From Cylindrodendrum hubeiense (lineage: Eukaryota; Ascomycota; Sordariomycetes; Hypocreales; Nectriaceae): 59,522 nt of DNA. Position 1 is the stretch's first letter. Every line of letters starts with the position of its first letter. Below, one piece after another: positions 10,756 to 22,004 of this stretch. A program made the translations under genes and the position numbers. The stretch spans positions 1-59,522 of the forward strand of contig JAANBB010000242.1 of assembly GCA_014621425.1 (NCBI GenBank), read 5' to 3'. The notes beneath the pieces were generated by a model. It ran no database searches, had not been told where the DNA came from, and saw only the letters and a program-made list of their open reading frames with translations.

Positions 10756-11842
10756 CTAGAACCCTTCTCCCAGCATGATGGTTCGGCCACCTCCATACCA
10801 GAGGGCACCATTTCGAGCGTCAAGGCCCCTCTCCTGGCCGACAACCCACTCCCCAACAAACTTGGAGTCCAATTTATCCCAAACTTCATTCTCCAGCCAC
10901 GCGTTGATGCTATCGATGGTCTTGATCCACTTCTCTCGCTTCTCGGGCGTGTCGTGATCCTCGTCGCTCAGGTACCGACCAAGGGTGATGTGGGCGCTGG
11001 GAACTTGGTATCTCGAACCAACTTCAATGCCAGCGTCCTGAATCTGGTCAAACACATCACGGCGGAGGTGGTGATAGGTGTAAGAATCGCCCTCCGTGAT
11101 GCCCTCCTTGACCACAGGGCCGACGGGCTCTGGCGAGAGGGGGGACTCTCCAGAAGCAGGAACAAATGAGAGGGCAAAGGCCGACAGATCGTACGAGATC
11201 ATAGGCTTGACGAGTCGCGATCTGTGCGAGAATGGGTAGTTCACGGTATGCGGGATCGCTGGTCGCAAGGCGGTGACCAAGGCGGCAATCTCCTCCGGGG
11301 TCTTGGAGAATGCTACTTCGAGCGCCGTCATATGCATTCTGTGTGCGGGCATAAGCCAAACACCTACCAATGGCGTTAGTTAGCTGCCTTTTTATCAAGA
11401 GATTCGGTCTACTCACTGGGTGCGGCTTCCTTCAGCAATTCTTGAACTTTCACTGCCAGCTCGACAACATGGTTGGGCGGTCTAGCCCAGATAACCAGGC
11501 AGTTCCGCTCATCACGGAAGCCAGGCTGGACAGTCGGGACTTCCAGTCTCAGAAGATACTGGTCAATGACGAGTTCTTTAAAATCGGAAGCCAGAAACTT
11601 TTGCTTCTGTTGGGCATTCCTCTTTGTCCGGTGAGCGGAGTAGAGAGATTGGATCTCAGCCTAACACCGTGGCTTCAAATCAGCGGATGCCTCGAGCGAG
11701 GGGACCTTAGAGCTTTACTCACAGGCTTTTCGTCGCAAGCTTTGATCAAGGCCATGTATGGGTTCTCCCCCGGCTGGAGGACAATTCCTGAGAGATCCTC
11801 GAGTTTGTTCTGCGCATCGGGCAATGGGAGTTGTCCAGACAT
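10756..11842 (-). CDS. 2H phosphoesterase superfamily protein (RNA ligase / cyclic phosphodiesterase-like)
   Basis: Three exons, 11842-11723, 11660-11417 and 11363-10756, encode 323 residues. Donors are GTGAGT in both introns, acceptors are TAG, and intron 2 carries CTAAC branch sites. The two H-x-T motifs that define the 2H fold are present: HMT at about 132-134 and HIT at about 246-248, each followed by hydrophobic residues (HMTALEV, HITLGRY). Such enzymes hydrolyse or ligate cyclic phosphate or 2'-5' bonds in RNA or nucleotides. The substrate of this fungal subgroup is unknown. The first 115 residues are a helical extension not needed for the fold. The gene lies just downstream of, and co-oriented with, ureidoglycolate lyase, but 494 bp apart, so separate transcripts are likely. 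Confidence 0.85.
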
Positions 11843-12336
11843 CTTGGAGGCTAAAGTTGAGAGTGACTCAAGTTTTTAGAAACAACAGCTTTCCTACTCG
11901 GATAGGAATTTAAGGCGATGATAAACAGGTTTTGTGGTGATTGCTGTACTTCAAAATCTCGTCGGAATCTCTGAGTTACTTGTAGTTGTCGGCTTGTCAC
12001 AGAGCGGACTCTAGGAACCCACGTGGGGGGAAGAACTCGATGACTAAGAAGTGCCGAACGCGTAACATGTAATTTGCAATAAAATACTCACCATATCTGG
12101 TTTCAGGTAGGAAAGCTAGCTATTATTATTTGCCCGTATTAAAGAGAACCAGACTGAGAATAGTTTGAACAGGCTTGGCGATTTAGCTTGTTAGGCGACG
12201 GTTGGGATTAGCGGAAGAAGCCCGCACCTGCTCAGCCTCCCCCTTGCAGGTGAGCGATATTGAGGTGGCTATTAATGGAAGCTCAATTTGCGATGAGAAA
12301 CGAGAAATTAAACAATAGGTCCAATTTAATCTTATT
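11843..12336. promoter_or_regulatory. Promoter region of the 2H phosphoesterase gene
   Basis: 494 bp upstream of the 2H gene and downstream of ureidoglycolate lyase. One HGATAR GATA-factor-type hexamer (TGATAA) is at 11919-11924. The remainder shows AT-rich stretches near 12060-12180 and 12300-12345 with no gene. Confidence 0.45.
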
Positions 12337-13077
12337 CTATAATTTCCCGAGCCGTCCTTTGATCGTGGGGACCCTCACTTTGATGTTGGGCTCATCAGAG
12401 CCATTCGACTCGAATATGGCGAGCTGGCAATCTTCTACCGCCACTCCACTCGAGGACTGGACAACTAGAAAGTCCAGCGACGTCCCAGGTTCTCCCAAGG
12501 TCACCATTGGGGCATGCCAGGTCCCGGCTCCATACGTTACAGCTTGCTTGCTCGTAGCCACAAAGGCCTTCAGACCCCGCAGGTCAGGAAGTCCTCTCCC
12601 AGGTAGGCCCTCGCCACTAGGCACAGGCAGGCCTTCGTCTGACGGTCCAGGCGGTAGAGTCGGCGCCACGATGACCAAGTAAGTCGATGCGGTCGATGCC
12701 AGCGGGGAGAACGTCTGGGATGTAAATGGGTGGCGCTCCAGGACGCCGACGGTGAACTCGCTTTGGGATGGGTTGCTGGTGGCCGCGAGCTGGCGAGTGC
12801 CACAGACGAATTGGCTCATGATAAGCTGGCCATCGCCGCTTGGTGCTTGGGTGTACAGATTCTGTGGGCGGCTGACATGTCGATATTGGATTGCGGTGCC
12901 CTGGTTTGCGGAAACTCCATTGTAGGGAAGCTGGCCGCCTTGGGATGCATAGGTGGTGGGGTGTAGGTCTGGTCGCGGGTTGGTGACGACGTCGCCGAAT
13001 GATGCAAACGCTTCCTGAGTCAGGAGCTCGGCGGTGACTTGGACTCTGAGGTCTCCGGTTTTAATTTCCACAGACAT
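12337..13077 (-). CDS. Ureidoglycolate lyase (AllA family)
   Basis: A single exon of 246 residues. The N terminus gives VTAELLTQEAFASFGDVV, a typical beginning of the family. The core has GVLERHPFTSQTFSPL, then YLVIVAPTLPP, GLKAFVATSKQAVTYGAGTWHAP and LDFLVVQSSSG, matching the bicupin-like ureidoglycolate lyase fold. The His in ERHPFTSQ and in GTWHAP are conserved in the family. The enzyme converts ureidoglycolate to glyoxylate and urea in the last step of allantoin breakdown, letting the fungus use purines as nitrogen. A short Pro/Gly-rich insertion sits near residues 146-163 (PPGPSDEG through GLPGRG). Two HGATAR hexamers lie within 80 bp upstream, in line with nitrogen-repressed control by an AreA-type GATA factor. 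Confidence 0.93.
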   Translation of the reverse strand: MSVEIKTGDLRVQVTAELLTQEAFASFGDVVTNPRPDLHPTTYASQGGQLPYNGVSANQGTAIQYRHVSRPQNLYTQAPSGDGQLIMSQFVCGTRQLAATSNPSQSEFTVGVLERHPFTSQTFSPLASTASTYLVIVAPTLPPGPSDEGLPVPSGEGLPGRGLPDLRGLKAFVATSKQAVTYGAGTWHAPMVTLGEPGTSLDFLVVQSSSGVAVEDCQLAIFESNGSDEPNIKVRVPTIKGRLGKL

Positions 13078-13103
13078 GTTGAAAGTGTCCCAGTCTGCTC
13101 AAT

Positions 13104-13154
13104 GCGATAGAGTTGGAAGAGTTGCGGTGACTCGTGGGGTGGTGGTTCCTATCT
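13104..13154 (-). promoter_or_regulatory. Pair of GATA-factor (HGATAR) sites upstream of ureidoglycolate lyase
   Basis: CGATAG lies at 13104-13109 on the + strand and AGATAG on the - strand at 13149-13154. They are 27 and 72 bp upstream of the start codon. Nitrogen regulators of the AreA/NIT2 type bind HGATAR, often as pairs. The sites are seen in the sequence; their use is inferred, because a hexamer this short also occurs by chance. Confidence 0.4.
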
Positions 13155-13259
13155 CGGTACAGTGAAATGTAAACAGTGTTTGATTTTACTAACACGGTCC
13201 TGGAAAGCGGAGATGACCGCCGTGCGAGAGTCTTTGTAGTTGACGATACAATTGCGTTG

Positions 13260-13268
13260 TATATATAT
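13260..13268 (-). promoter_or_regulatory. TATA-like element upstream of ureidoglycolate lyase
   Basis: A TATATATAT run lies about 183 bp before the lyase start codon. It is the only strong TATA-like run in this upstream region. The distance would imply a 5' UTR of roughly 100-150 nt. Confidence 0.3.
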
Positions 13269-14348
13269 CCTAGCTTTGGAAACAAAGATGGTGGATTTTA
13301 AGTAATACATATTCGATACATAAGATGCAATGTTTTCGACTACATGCTGGTTAGAACTTGTTTTATATTGACTGATGAACCTGATGCTTGTATTCACTGG
13401 TTTGTCGCATGGTACAAAGAGCTCCTTGTCTTTTGCAAAACAATCCCTTCGACTATGGGTTGCTAAAAACAAATACCTACAAATGTTTACCAAAAAACCA
13501 GCCCATATCTAAGACCTCTTTCCCAAAACTAAGCACACATAAAGTCGAGCGAGATGGCGGCCTGGGGATGTCGTAACTACCCTATAACGAAGGGGCGGCG
13601 TGATGATATGCCATCTATCTGTGGCTTCTATTAAAATAGCATGCCTTCTAAATGATACTCTGACAATGGATGGATTATGGATGAGAGAAACTACTACATT
13701 GGACCCTGAGGTTTTTAGGCTATGTATGTGTGAACTGACGCAATGCTTCGGAACCCGGCAAGATTCCTGGCAACACTTGGGGGCTGAAGTTCCAGCAGCC
13801 ACTCGGGGTAACTGGGGGGTTTCGACCCGAAGCAAATGCATGATTCGCAATTGGCCGACTCCTGAAGGCTCTGAATCCCTCCAACACAACTGCAACAAAC
13901 GGTTCACCCCCGCGTGGTCCTGCTTTAGGGCGCTCCGCTATCGCTCCGACTCGACCAGCTTCTCGAATGGGAGACCCAGTCGACTCCGCCAGGGACCCCA
14001 CCTTCTGCGAACTGAACGTCTGCGCGGCACCAAGATGCCGAATGGTGGCCCCAAACCCGCCCAAAACCCGTGGGGGAAGAGTCTCCAGGCGCTGCTTATC
14101 TCATTCGTCGTATAATTGCTGAATGACGAATTCGCTGCAAAAAGTTTCAACCTTCAACTCACTTTCGCTACAACGCCCTCACACGCGTTTTCTACTGGAA
14201 TGAACAGTTGGGCTTCCAAGACACGTACCGTTACACAAACCACAACCAATAAATCCGTCGCCATATTCCCCACTGAGCTATAATACTTCGCCTGTGCTAT
14301 CGCTCACACTGCCCGACTACGCCCTTAACTGTGGCGGACTTGGAATAG

Positions 14349-16258
14349 ATGGTGTATGGCAGGGTTGGCAGCGACGATGAATCCGAACTCTCGGACAATC
14401 AGGACTTGAGAGAATGGCAGGGCGAGCCCGCGCGCGAAGTCGACCATGATGGACTGGCACGACTACCGACGGAGCACGATCATCTACTGCCTTCAAGTCC
14501 CATCGCTAAGAAAACAAACCACAATACTTTGGTTACATGGAAGGAACTGCCTCGGAAGAAACAGCTCTTCGTCATCACAATGGCACGCATGAGTGAACCG
14601 CTCGTCCAGTCCTCGATTCAGGTAATACAACCACACTGCGGACTCTCCTCCCCCGGGTTTACACACCCACTAACAGATCCCCTATAGGCATACATGTACT
14701 ACCAACTCAAGTGGTTTGACGAATCTCTTCCAGACTCTACCATCTCCACGCAGGCGGGCATCCTCTATGCCAGCTTCACGGCTGCACAGTTCATCACAGC
14801 TATGATCTGGGGCCGTGTTGCCGACTCTCCGCGTGCCGGCCGCAAGACTGTCTTGCTCATTGGGCTGAGTGGCACCTGCGTGTCGTGCTTGGGGTTTGGG
14901 TTCTCTACGACCTTCTGGCAGGCCCTTATGTTTCGAATTCTTGGCGGAGTGACGAATGGTAACGTCGGAGTCATGCGCACCATGTTCGTCCCTCTCTTTG
15001 TTGCGTGTTATTGCACATATGGGTTACTAACACTGAGTCTAATAGGATCAGCGAGATCATCCGAGAGAAGAAATTCCAGTCTCGGGCGTTCCTCCTGCTA
15101 CCCATGACGTTCAATGTTGGCGTCATCATCGGCCCTATTCTTGGCGGCATCCTCTCTGACCCGGCGGGGAGCTATCCTGACCTTTTTGGAAACGTGGATT
15201 TCTTCCGTAAGTTCCCCTACGCGACACCCAATATAGTCAGCTCAGTCTTCCTCGCCTTCGCAACCTTGACCGTGTGGCTCGGCCTGGAGGAGACCCACGA
15301 TGTGTTGCGCGACGGGCCGCCAGATCTAGGCTCGAGAGTCGGCGCGAAGCTCCTCAAACTGCTCCGGTCCAAGTTCTCGAAATCCAGCGATGGTGGCTAC
15401 TCCTCCATTCCGAGTTCAGATGTTGAACTGGAAGAGGGCGAAACGGCTGTGAAGCCCCCCGTGAGGCGGTATACCCAACGACTTTCGTTCCGGCGTATCT
15501 TCACCCGTAACGTCATTATGACTTTCGCTGCGAACTTTCTCATGGGTGTTCATCTCGGGAGTTTTAACTCGCTGTGGTTTGTCTTCCTCTCTACTCCAGT
15601 TTGGGATCCACAGACGTCCGACCATAAGCGACATCTCCCATTCTTCTTCACTGGTGGGCTGGGACTTCAACCCCGGTCTGTGGGCTTGGCTATGGCGACC
15701 TTGGGTATCATCGGCATCACCCTTCAACTGTTTTTATACCCACAAATCTCCGGACGTCTGGGCACCATCAGGTCATGGCGGATGTCTATGCTCTGCTTCC
15801 CCATTACCTACTTCCTCGTCCCTTACCTCTCCGTCGTGCCCAGCAGCGATTCATTTCCGCCGCCAGGCCCTAAAGGCGGAGTCATGATCTGGCTTGCGAT
15901 ACTTGGCGTGCTCTCGATCCAAGTCATGGGACGCACCTTCGCCACTCCGGGTCAGACCATCCTTGTCAACAACTGTTCGCCGCATCCCAGTGTGCTGGGC
16001 ACGATCCATGGGTTGGGACAGAGTGTAAATAGTGCCGCGAGGACAGTTGGACCCATGATGGGAGGAGTGATATACGGCTTTGGCCTCAACGAAGGAATCG
16101 TGGGTCTTGTATGGTGGATTTTAAGTTGTATTGGAATTTGCGGCATCCTGGTTGGGCTACTAGTGAGAGAGGGAGATGGACACGAGATTTGGCTTGAGGG
16201 CGATGAGGAGGAACCCTCGGTTGGAAAGCCATCAGGCGAACGTGAGCGGGAAGTTTAG
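14349..16258 (+). CDS. MFS transporter, YCR023C/ZIFL-like
   Basis: Three exons, 14349-14621, 14688-14983 and 15046-16258, encode 593 residues. Intron 1 begins GTAATA and has a CTAAC branch site. Intron 2 uses the weak donor GTTCGT but is supported because it joins GVMRTM to ISEIIREKKFQSRAF in frame. The N-terminal 70 residues are acidic and cytosolic. The MFS motif A is clear in loop 2-3 (GRVADSPRAGRKTVLLIG), and LGGVTNGNVGVMRTM and FNVGVIIGPILGGILSDP are diagnostic of this subgroup. A long charged central loop lies near residues 260-310, and about twelve membrane spans fit. Relatives include yeast YCR023C and plant ZIF1-like carriers. Substrate and direction cannot be read from the sequence. 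Confidence 0.9.
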
Positions 16259-17002
16259 TACAGTGTTATCAGGGTTGTAGAGACGAGGGCGACTGGGCTA
16301 GTTAATACAATAGCGACTGGCGCATTAGAACGGCTACCGTTGAATATATACTTCCAGGCCCACCGTCTGATTGCTTTCTATTCTCTGAGAGTCCCGCATC
16401 GATGCTAACAGGCCAATATGACCGCCATATGGAACTCATCATGGCATTTGGAGAGGTGAGAGTTCATGAATTGGACTTGTGTCATTTAACCCAGGAAGGG
16501 AAGATGATAGAATCGGTCAATTGAACTCTGGGTGGTAGTTCGACCAAAATATATTAGGATGCAAGAGGAATTTTACCCCAAGGAAATTTAAGCACATCAT
16601 GGAACGAAGTTTCTGTGTCAAGGCACAGGCGCCTTACACATCTGTGTGACTCCTATTTGAGGTGTGTTACTGCGAGTAATTTGATAATACTACAACAGCC
16701 TTGAACTTTTATGTAATGTGTTGAGTTGAGCATTGGTTCTAGCACATTGATCAACACATGGTTGCCGCACTCGCAACGTGACCGAGTTTTGCGGAATTCA
16801 CAAATAATGCGGCACTTTCATGTTATTAGTTGTTCATACAATCGTATTAATCAGCCATAATGCTGGAAACAGACAACCTGGATCTCAATCGCCATGTTGG
16901 TACACATCTGCCCGACTTCTCTTGCAATAAACACACCAAACCACCAAATTACCTTTCCTAATAATCTCTGAACGCCAGTTTTGTACTTCTATGTGGACTA
17001 AT
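16259..17002. other. Convergent spacer
   Basis: 744 bp between the stops of the MFS gene and the DOMON-b561 gene. It is AT-rich with no recognisable gene or repeat. Confidence 0.55.
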
Positions 17003-18592
17003 TCAAGTGAACTCCCTCGGCCGTTGTTGGCTCCCCAAGTCGAGGTCTGTGTCGTCATCTTTCCGATCGGTTGGCCGCCAGGGCGACATGGGAGACGCGG
17101 AGCGGAGTCCAATATGACTCGATGAGGCTTCGTAGCCTGGCGGGGGATCGAATGGGTATTCTGTGTGTTGCGGAGGAGGCTGATGTTGTCGCCACGGCTC
17201 CGGGTTGTAGCCCTGTGCGGGAGGCATGCGTTTTGGACCTCGTCTCGTGCTCTCAACATATTTTTGACCAAACATGAAGACGAGAGAGAGAAAGAACATG
17301 AATATGAAGATGGAGGCAAGAATCATGCCATATTTGCGGTTAACAGCAAATGTGAAGCCACTGTGTATAAGTTAGCAATGGCAGGATTAACCAACCCGGG
17401 AAATGAGGACGTACATGAAGCAATTCATTGCGCCGACGAAGATGATGATGCGCCCGACCCAAAGGTGGATCTTGCCATACTTGGTAGGGCTCTGCGTCTT
17501 CTTGTATTGGGTGTGATGGAAGAAGCCCAGGCCGAATTGTACGAGCAACAAGCCAATGACGAAGAACCCGATAATCTGGTGAGAAGAGTCGAAGCTGCGG
17601 GACTGGGGTTGATGTTAGATATTGCGTGATGGCATTGCCTGGGACAACTTACTCGTTGATAGTAGAAACTGTTGACGATGCCTAGGGCGGTGGCTAATAA
17701 GGCACCAACCATGGCAACCGTCTGGTTCAGGGCATGCCATTTCCAATTACCGGTGATCCTTAGCAGGGCAATGCCGAGAGGCATGAGGACGGCGATACAC
17801 AAGATCATGACGGCGCCGTGCAGAGCCGTCTTCCAGTTGGGCCCAGCCTTGGTGAAGCTTTTGAACTCTGCCCCGTCAGTCTTGGAGTTGTCGGTCAGGG
17901 AGGAAGCATCGGAGCCCCCGGTCCGCTTCATGTTGATGGTGAAGGTGCCGTATCCCACGTGGTACTTGAGCGGGGCATCTAGCCTGCTGCTGCGGAAACC
18001 CTCCTTGGGGCCGTAGGCGTAGATGGCCTTTACGTTGGACGACGAGACGTCCATATATCCGCTGGAGGTGACGCCACCGGGCCAGCTGCGGCAACCCTTG
18101 GTGCAGAGCGCATTGAAGGTCATGTATTCGTCGCCGATGGACGTACCGGGAAGCACCTCGTATTGCAATCCGTCGTAGTACTTGGGTTCGTAGTGGCCGT
18201 AGGCGAGGCGCGGGGAGAAGGTGACACTGGTGTCATTCTCGTTCCTGTAGATGATTAAGTAGAGGGCGCCGGGCATATCGTCGCTGCCGAGGCCAACGGC
18301 GGCCCAGGAGGTGTCCATGCGAGTGCGAATACTGAAGTATACATTGGTATTGTGGTTTTCGGCGACGGTCATGGCGAATGCGACTTTGCCGTCGGGGGAG
18401 ACGAAGGTTGACTGCACGCTCTCGGTATCGTTGTCTTTGGCTAGGACGGAGGGCAACAGGGCTGAGCAGAGCAGGCGCCGGGTCAGTCGACGAGTTCATC
18501 GAGGCATGCGCGCATCGAGAGAAGCGTTGGCGGAGGAGCGACGTACCTGCGGCCGTGGCCAGGGCGAGGCGCCCGAGGTTGTGAAGCAACAT
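17003..18592 (-). CDS. Secreted DOMON domain / cytochrome b561 transmembrane oxidoreductase
   Basis: Four exons, 18592-18547, 18461-17653, 17602-17415 and 17360-17003, encode 466 residues with donors GTACGT, GTAAGT and GTACGT. Exon 1 encodes only 15 residues of a signal peptide, MLLHNLGRLALATAA, completed by exon 2. An extracellular DOMON (cellobiose dehydrogenase cytochrome-like) domain follows at about 25-210, including DTSWAAVGLGSDM-like sequence and paired Cys (ALCTKGCRSWPGG). Then come five to six membrane spans with the four His of cytochrome b561: LHG, WHALNQ, SHQIIG and HLWVGR. The tail is cytosolic, Pro-rich and disordered. Such proteins move electrons across the plasma membrane, often to metal or ascorbate-like acceptors. 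Upstream in-frame ATGs exist, but only this one gives a signal peptide. Confidence 0.92.
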
Positions 18593-19641
18593 GATGGTCC
18601 AGATCCCGGTATTCGGGACGCGGTGCAGTCTCAGGATCCGGGCTTCTGGGCGGGAGGAAGGAGGCAGACAAAGACAGTGAAGGAGGGAAAAGGGAAATGA
18701 ACGACGTGCAAAAGCGGACGGAAAAAAGACATGTCTGGGTAGCTTTCTGCCCACGCCGAAAGGAGGCGCGAGGCACGGCGGGCGCGCGTGGGAGCGGGTG
18801 GGTGGTTCAGATTCGCAGCTAATTTCGCAAGCCAGGACACTACTGTTTTTGGGTTAATGACGACACAGCTGGCCATCTTCCCTCGGCATCACCAGAATGG
18901 CAGCGAGAAGTCATACGAGCGCGTTTGTTTGTAGTCTTTCCAGTAATTGCGATATTGTAGCTTGTGCTACGTAGTCTGAGCTCCCGTCCCCTCTGCAAAC
19001 TGACTGCCAACGCCATGACACTGTCCATCCCATCCCGACCAACACAAGCCTCTGACGTCCGCCACCATCGAACCGAACCCCGAGCTAACAAACATTCTTT
19101 CAAGAGCTCGGCTCTCGGTGGGTAGCAGGCACGGACTGACAGGCCAGTGCCATTATACGAACCCCGAGATTGGTGGAGTCTGGGCCCAATAAACAAGCAG
19201 AAGCCAATCCAGAGGCCCCTGTATCTCCGCTGACCAAAAACCGACCCCTGAATGAATTGGGCTTCCCGTGGTTTAAAGTTGCGCTGCCCTACGAGACGGG
19301 ACTAGTCCTGCTGGCCCGCATAAACAGGTGTGCACCAACAGAGCTCTTACTGGCCTGGTTGCTTGCCAGGGACGAATGTGCGTAGTAGCTAAGCTGAGTA
19401 AATTTTGCCAACCAACTCTCGCATCCAGCAACTCAAGGTATCGCCACAGTAAATATCGCTAAAGGAGGAACAAGTGAGTGTCGTACACGAGATAAAGCGA
19501 GGACCATCTGATTTCCATTTTGTTTATTTCATTGTGTATGCATGGAGGCTCGCTGTGTACAACTCCGAAAACGCCCTAGTATCTCCGTACCCCAATTCCT
19601 CAGAGCCGGGTATCATGAACTCCAATCAACCACAACGCCGT
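18593..19641. other. Intergenic region, DOMON-b561 promoter
   Basis: About 1 kb upstream of DOMON-b561 and downstream of the PLC-like gene. The first 250 bases are purine-rich on the + strand (pyrimidine-rich leader on the coding strand). No further feature was recognised. Confidence 0.5.
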
Positions 19642-20602
19642 TTACAAGCCATTCAAAGATAACTGCATGCCAAATGCGTCTCCAATATTAATCCAATCCA
19701 ACTGTAACAACCACTGTCAGTACCGCGTTACTGCGAAAACCGTCAGAAGGCTTACCAGAATAACGTTGGGTTTCCTCCCCCACTGTCCCACGCACAGGTC
19801 GACTTGCTTCTGGATCGACTCATCTGAGTTGGTCTCGTCGGCGTCGACCTGATTTGGGATTGCGATGCCGAGAACATCATAGTTGAGCATGTGGTTCATT
19901 AGGCCCATCAGTTCGGTTGGGTCGCCATTTTCCGGGCGGTCGACATCGCAGGTCGGAAAATCAGAGTCAGTTTCGCCAAAGGGCGTCTCCCAGAAATAGT
20001 CAAACTCGCTGATGATGTAATCAACTTGACTCTCGTCCATGTTGTAATCTAGTTGAGGTCAGATTGGATTCACTTATCCAGAGGGGCGATGCAAACATAC
20101 CCATGAAGACAATAAGTCGAGTACCGTCATCCAGGAGCTTCTGAAGAGTTGGCCACTCATCAAGGGCCATCTTCTTCTCAGGATGGAACACGTAATCCTT
20201 CAACCCCGTACTGTTAAAAGCATCGTCAAACTTAGTCACGGATATGCCATCGATGTTGGTGAGAAGCAGCGTCACCACCTCATCCGGGTTGTCGTCCATC
20301 CAATCTGCGACTTCTTGCAGATACTGCGTCAAGGGACCCTCATCGAGCTCAACACAGGACGTGTGACACATCTCGATCTCGCCATCCTTGTCCTGCGTCT
20401 GTGCTTGCAGGAACCGTACGCCCAAGTCAAGCTGCTCCGTCACGGTCTTGTATTGGTTGTGTACCGGTATGACGCCGACGAAAGCGCTGTTGTGCGAACC
20501 CACAAATGTTATGTTCGAATACTTGCGGTCGCAGAGATCATCATGGCCATTGCAGGCGGCCAGCGCGGCTCCAACAAAGGGGACAATTGATAGGAAACGC
20601 AT
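19642..20602 (-). CDS. Secreted PLC-like phosphodiesterase (PI-PLC X-type fold)
   Basis: Three exons, 20602-20101, 20048-19756 and 19701-19642, encode 284 residues. The start at 20602 gives a clean signal peptide, MRFLSIVPFVGAALAA, cut before a Cys. The upstream in-frame codons look like translated leader. The catalytic region of the TIM-barrel family is visible: GSHNSAF with His37, and a second His80 in EMCHTSC, plus the GVRFLQAQ and VVTLLLTNI strands. The last exon is just 20 codons and restores the strand ILLDWINIGDAFG. Only the X-like half is present and no Ca-binding Y or C2 domain, as in bacterial-type PI-PLC relatives. Secreted fungal members are little studied. The substrate could be a phosphoinositide, a GPI lipid or another phosphodiester. 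Confidence 0.9.
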
Positions 20603-22004
20603 GGTATGAAGCAGCAGAAGGGATGAGCGAAAGCGAAACAACTGTGGAAACACAACAGTCTGGTTGGTGGACGGGGAAGAGCAACGGGATGAACGACACA
20701 ACTGCGGAAACAAGACAGACTGGATGATCGACAGGTATGCGCGGGCTATCACTCTGATATACAACATGGCATGCCATTTACGCAAGACACTTGTTGCCCC
20801 AAACCGGGCGCATCCTTGGACGAGACGCCTTCGTGGCGAATCATACATTCATTCACATCTCCATTTAGCTCCTAGAAACAGGGGCAGACCACACTGGAAG
20901 TCCTGGGCTGGGGTTGTCATCCGCTAGGACTGCTTCGTTGTCTCGCATGTCGGAATGCGGGTTGGCGTTGGCATGGGACGTGGCGCAGTGTGCCAACCAC
21001 ATGCTCCAGCTATGAGAATCCTGATTTATCGACAGGTACTGCACACAGAGGTTGCAACTGCCACCATAATAGGAGAATGATAATCGCGGTGGCTTAGCTG
21101 CCTCGGCCGCGTGAAGGAGCGTTTGTGAGGATTGATTCGATGGGTCCTTGTTTGGTGAGCGGGAAGTGAAACGTGGGGGGGCCCTATATCGGGCTAAATA
21201 TGGGACGCTGGTCGACTGATGAAGATGGTTCACGGACAGGACCAGACACTAAGTGGGAATTTGTTTTGTCGCACGAGGCCGCCATGTTGCATTCGGCCGT
21301 TCGTCAGGTTTCATGCATGTAAAGCAATCGGCTTGCATTGATGATGATGGGTTCTTGGCACGGATGAACGCCTGGGTACGCATCCGCCACGAGCCTGGAT
21401 GTAATTAGGGCATGGGCCTGTCTTCAGCTTGCACATCAATGCCAATCCCGCATTTTGACGCGACATCTGTGTTCCAAGTCGATTCAACACGGAATGGCCG
21501 GTGCCTCGGGTTTGAAGCCAAATCCAGGTATTCCCGCGTGTGCATGGTGTTCTTCAGGGTCCCGCGCTACCAATGGAGGGACTGTTGAAACAAAGTGCGG
21601 TGGTCGTGTCGATGATGTCAAGATACTACTGCGTAGTCGGTAAGCGGAAAACGTCTAGAACAGGGAATTGCGGTGCAAAGTCGATTTGAGGCGTTTTGGC
21701 TTGGTGCGCGCGTCGCTTCTATTGGCGTTGACCACCCAGAAAGCTCCCGAACTGGAAAGCCATTCGCTAGGCAGAGAGCCCGTCGTGGAGCAAGGCGACA
21801 GCGTGCGCTGGCGACCAACGGCCCTACGAATGGGGACCCACTCTGACGCAGGCGCATCCCGCTCTGCATCCTCCAACGGCGCGCCTGTGATCCTCCAACA
21901 AGGTGGCCACATCTTTGGGCTTCCTTCAACTTCAGCCTCCAACAACCGCTGTTGAATGAGCTCTCGACATCTCAACAGCATCCTGTGATGCTCCCGCGCC
22001 TGCC
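20603..22004. promoter_or_regulatory. Divergent promoter region of PLC-like gene and J-domain gene
   Basis: 1.4 kb between two divergent starts. A 140-codon antisense frame (21655-22074) overlaps the J-gene start and is treated as chance. No RNA gene or repeat was recognised. Confidence 0.5.

Larger units (their letters stand above)
13078..14348. other. Divergent intergenic region, ureidoglycolate lyase / MFS transporter
   Basis: 1.27 kb between divergent starts, containing both promoters. Near the lyase it holds two GATA-type hexamers and a TATA-like stretch. Short frames around 13600-14115 do not look coding. Confidence 0.5.
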
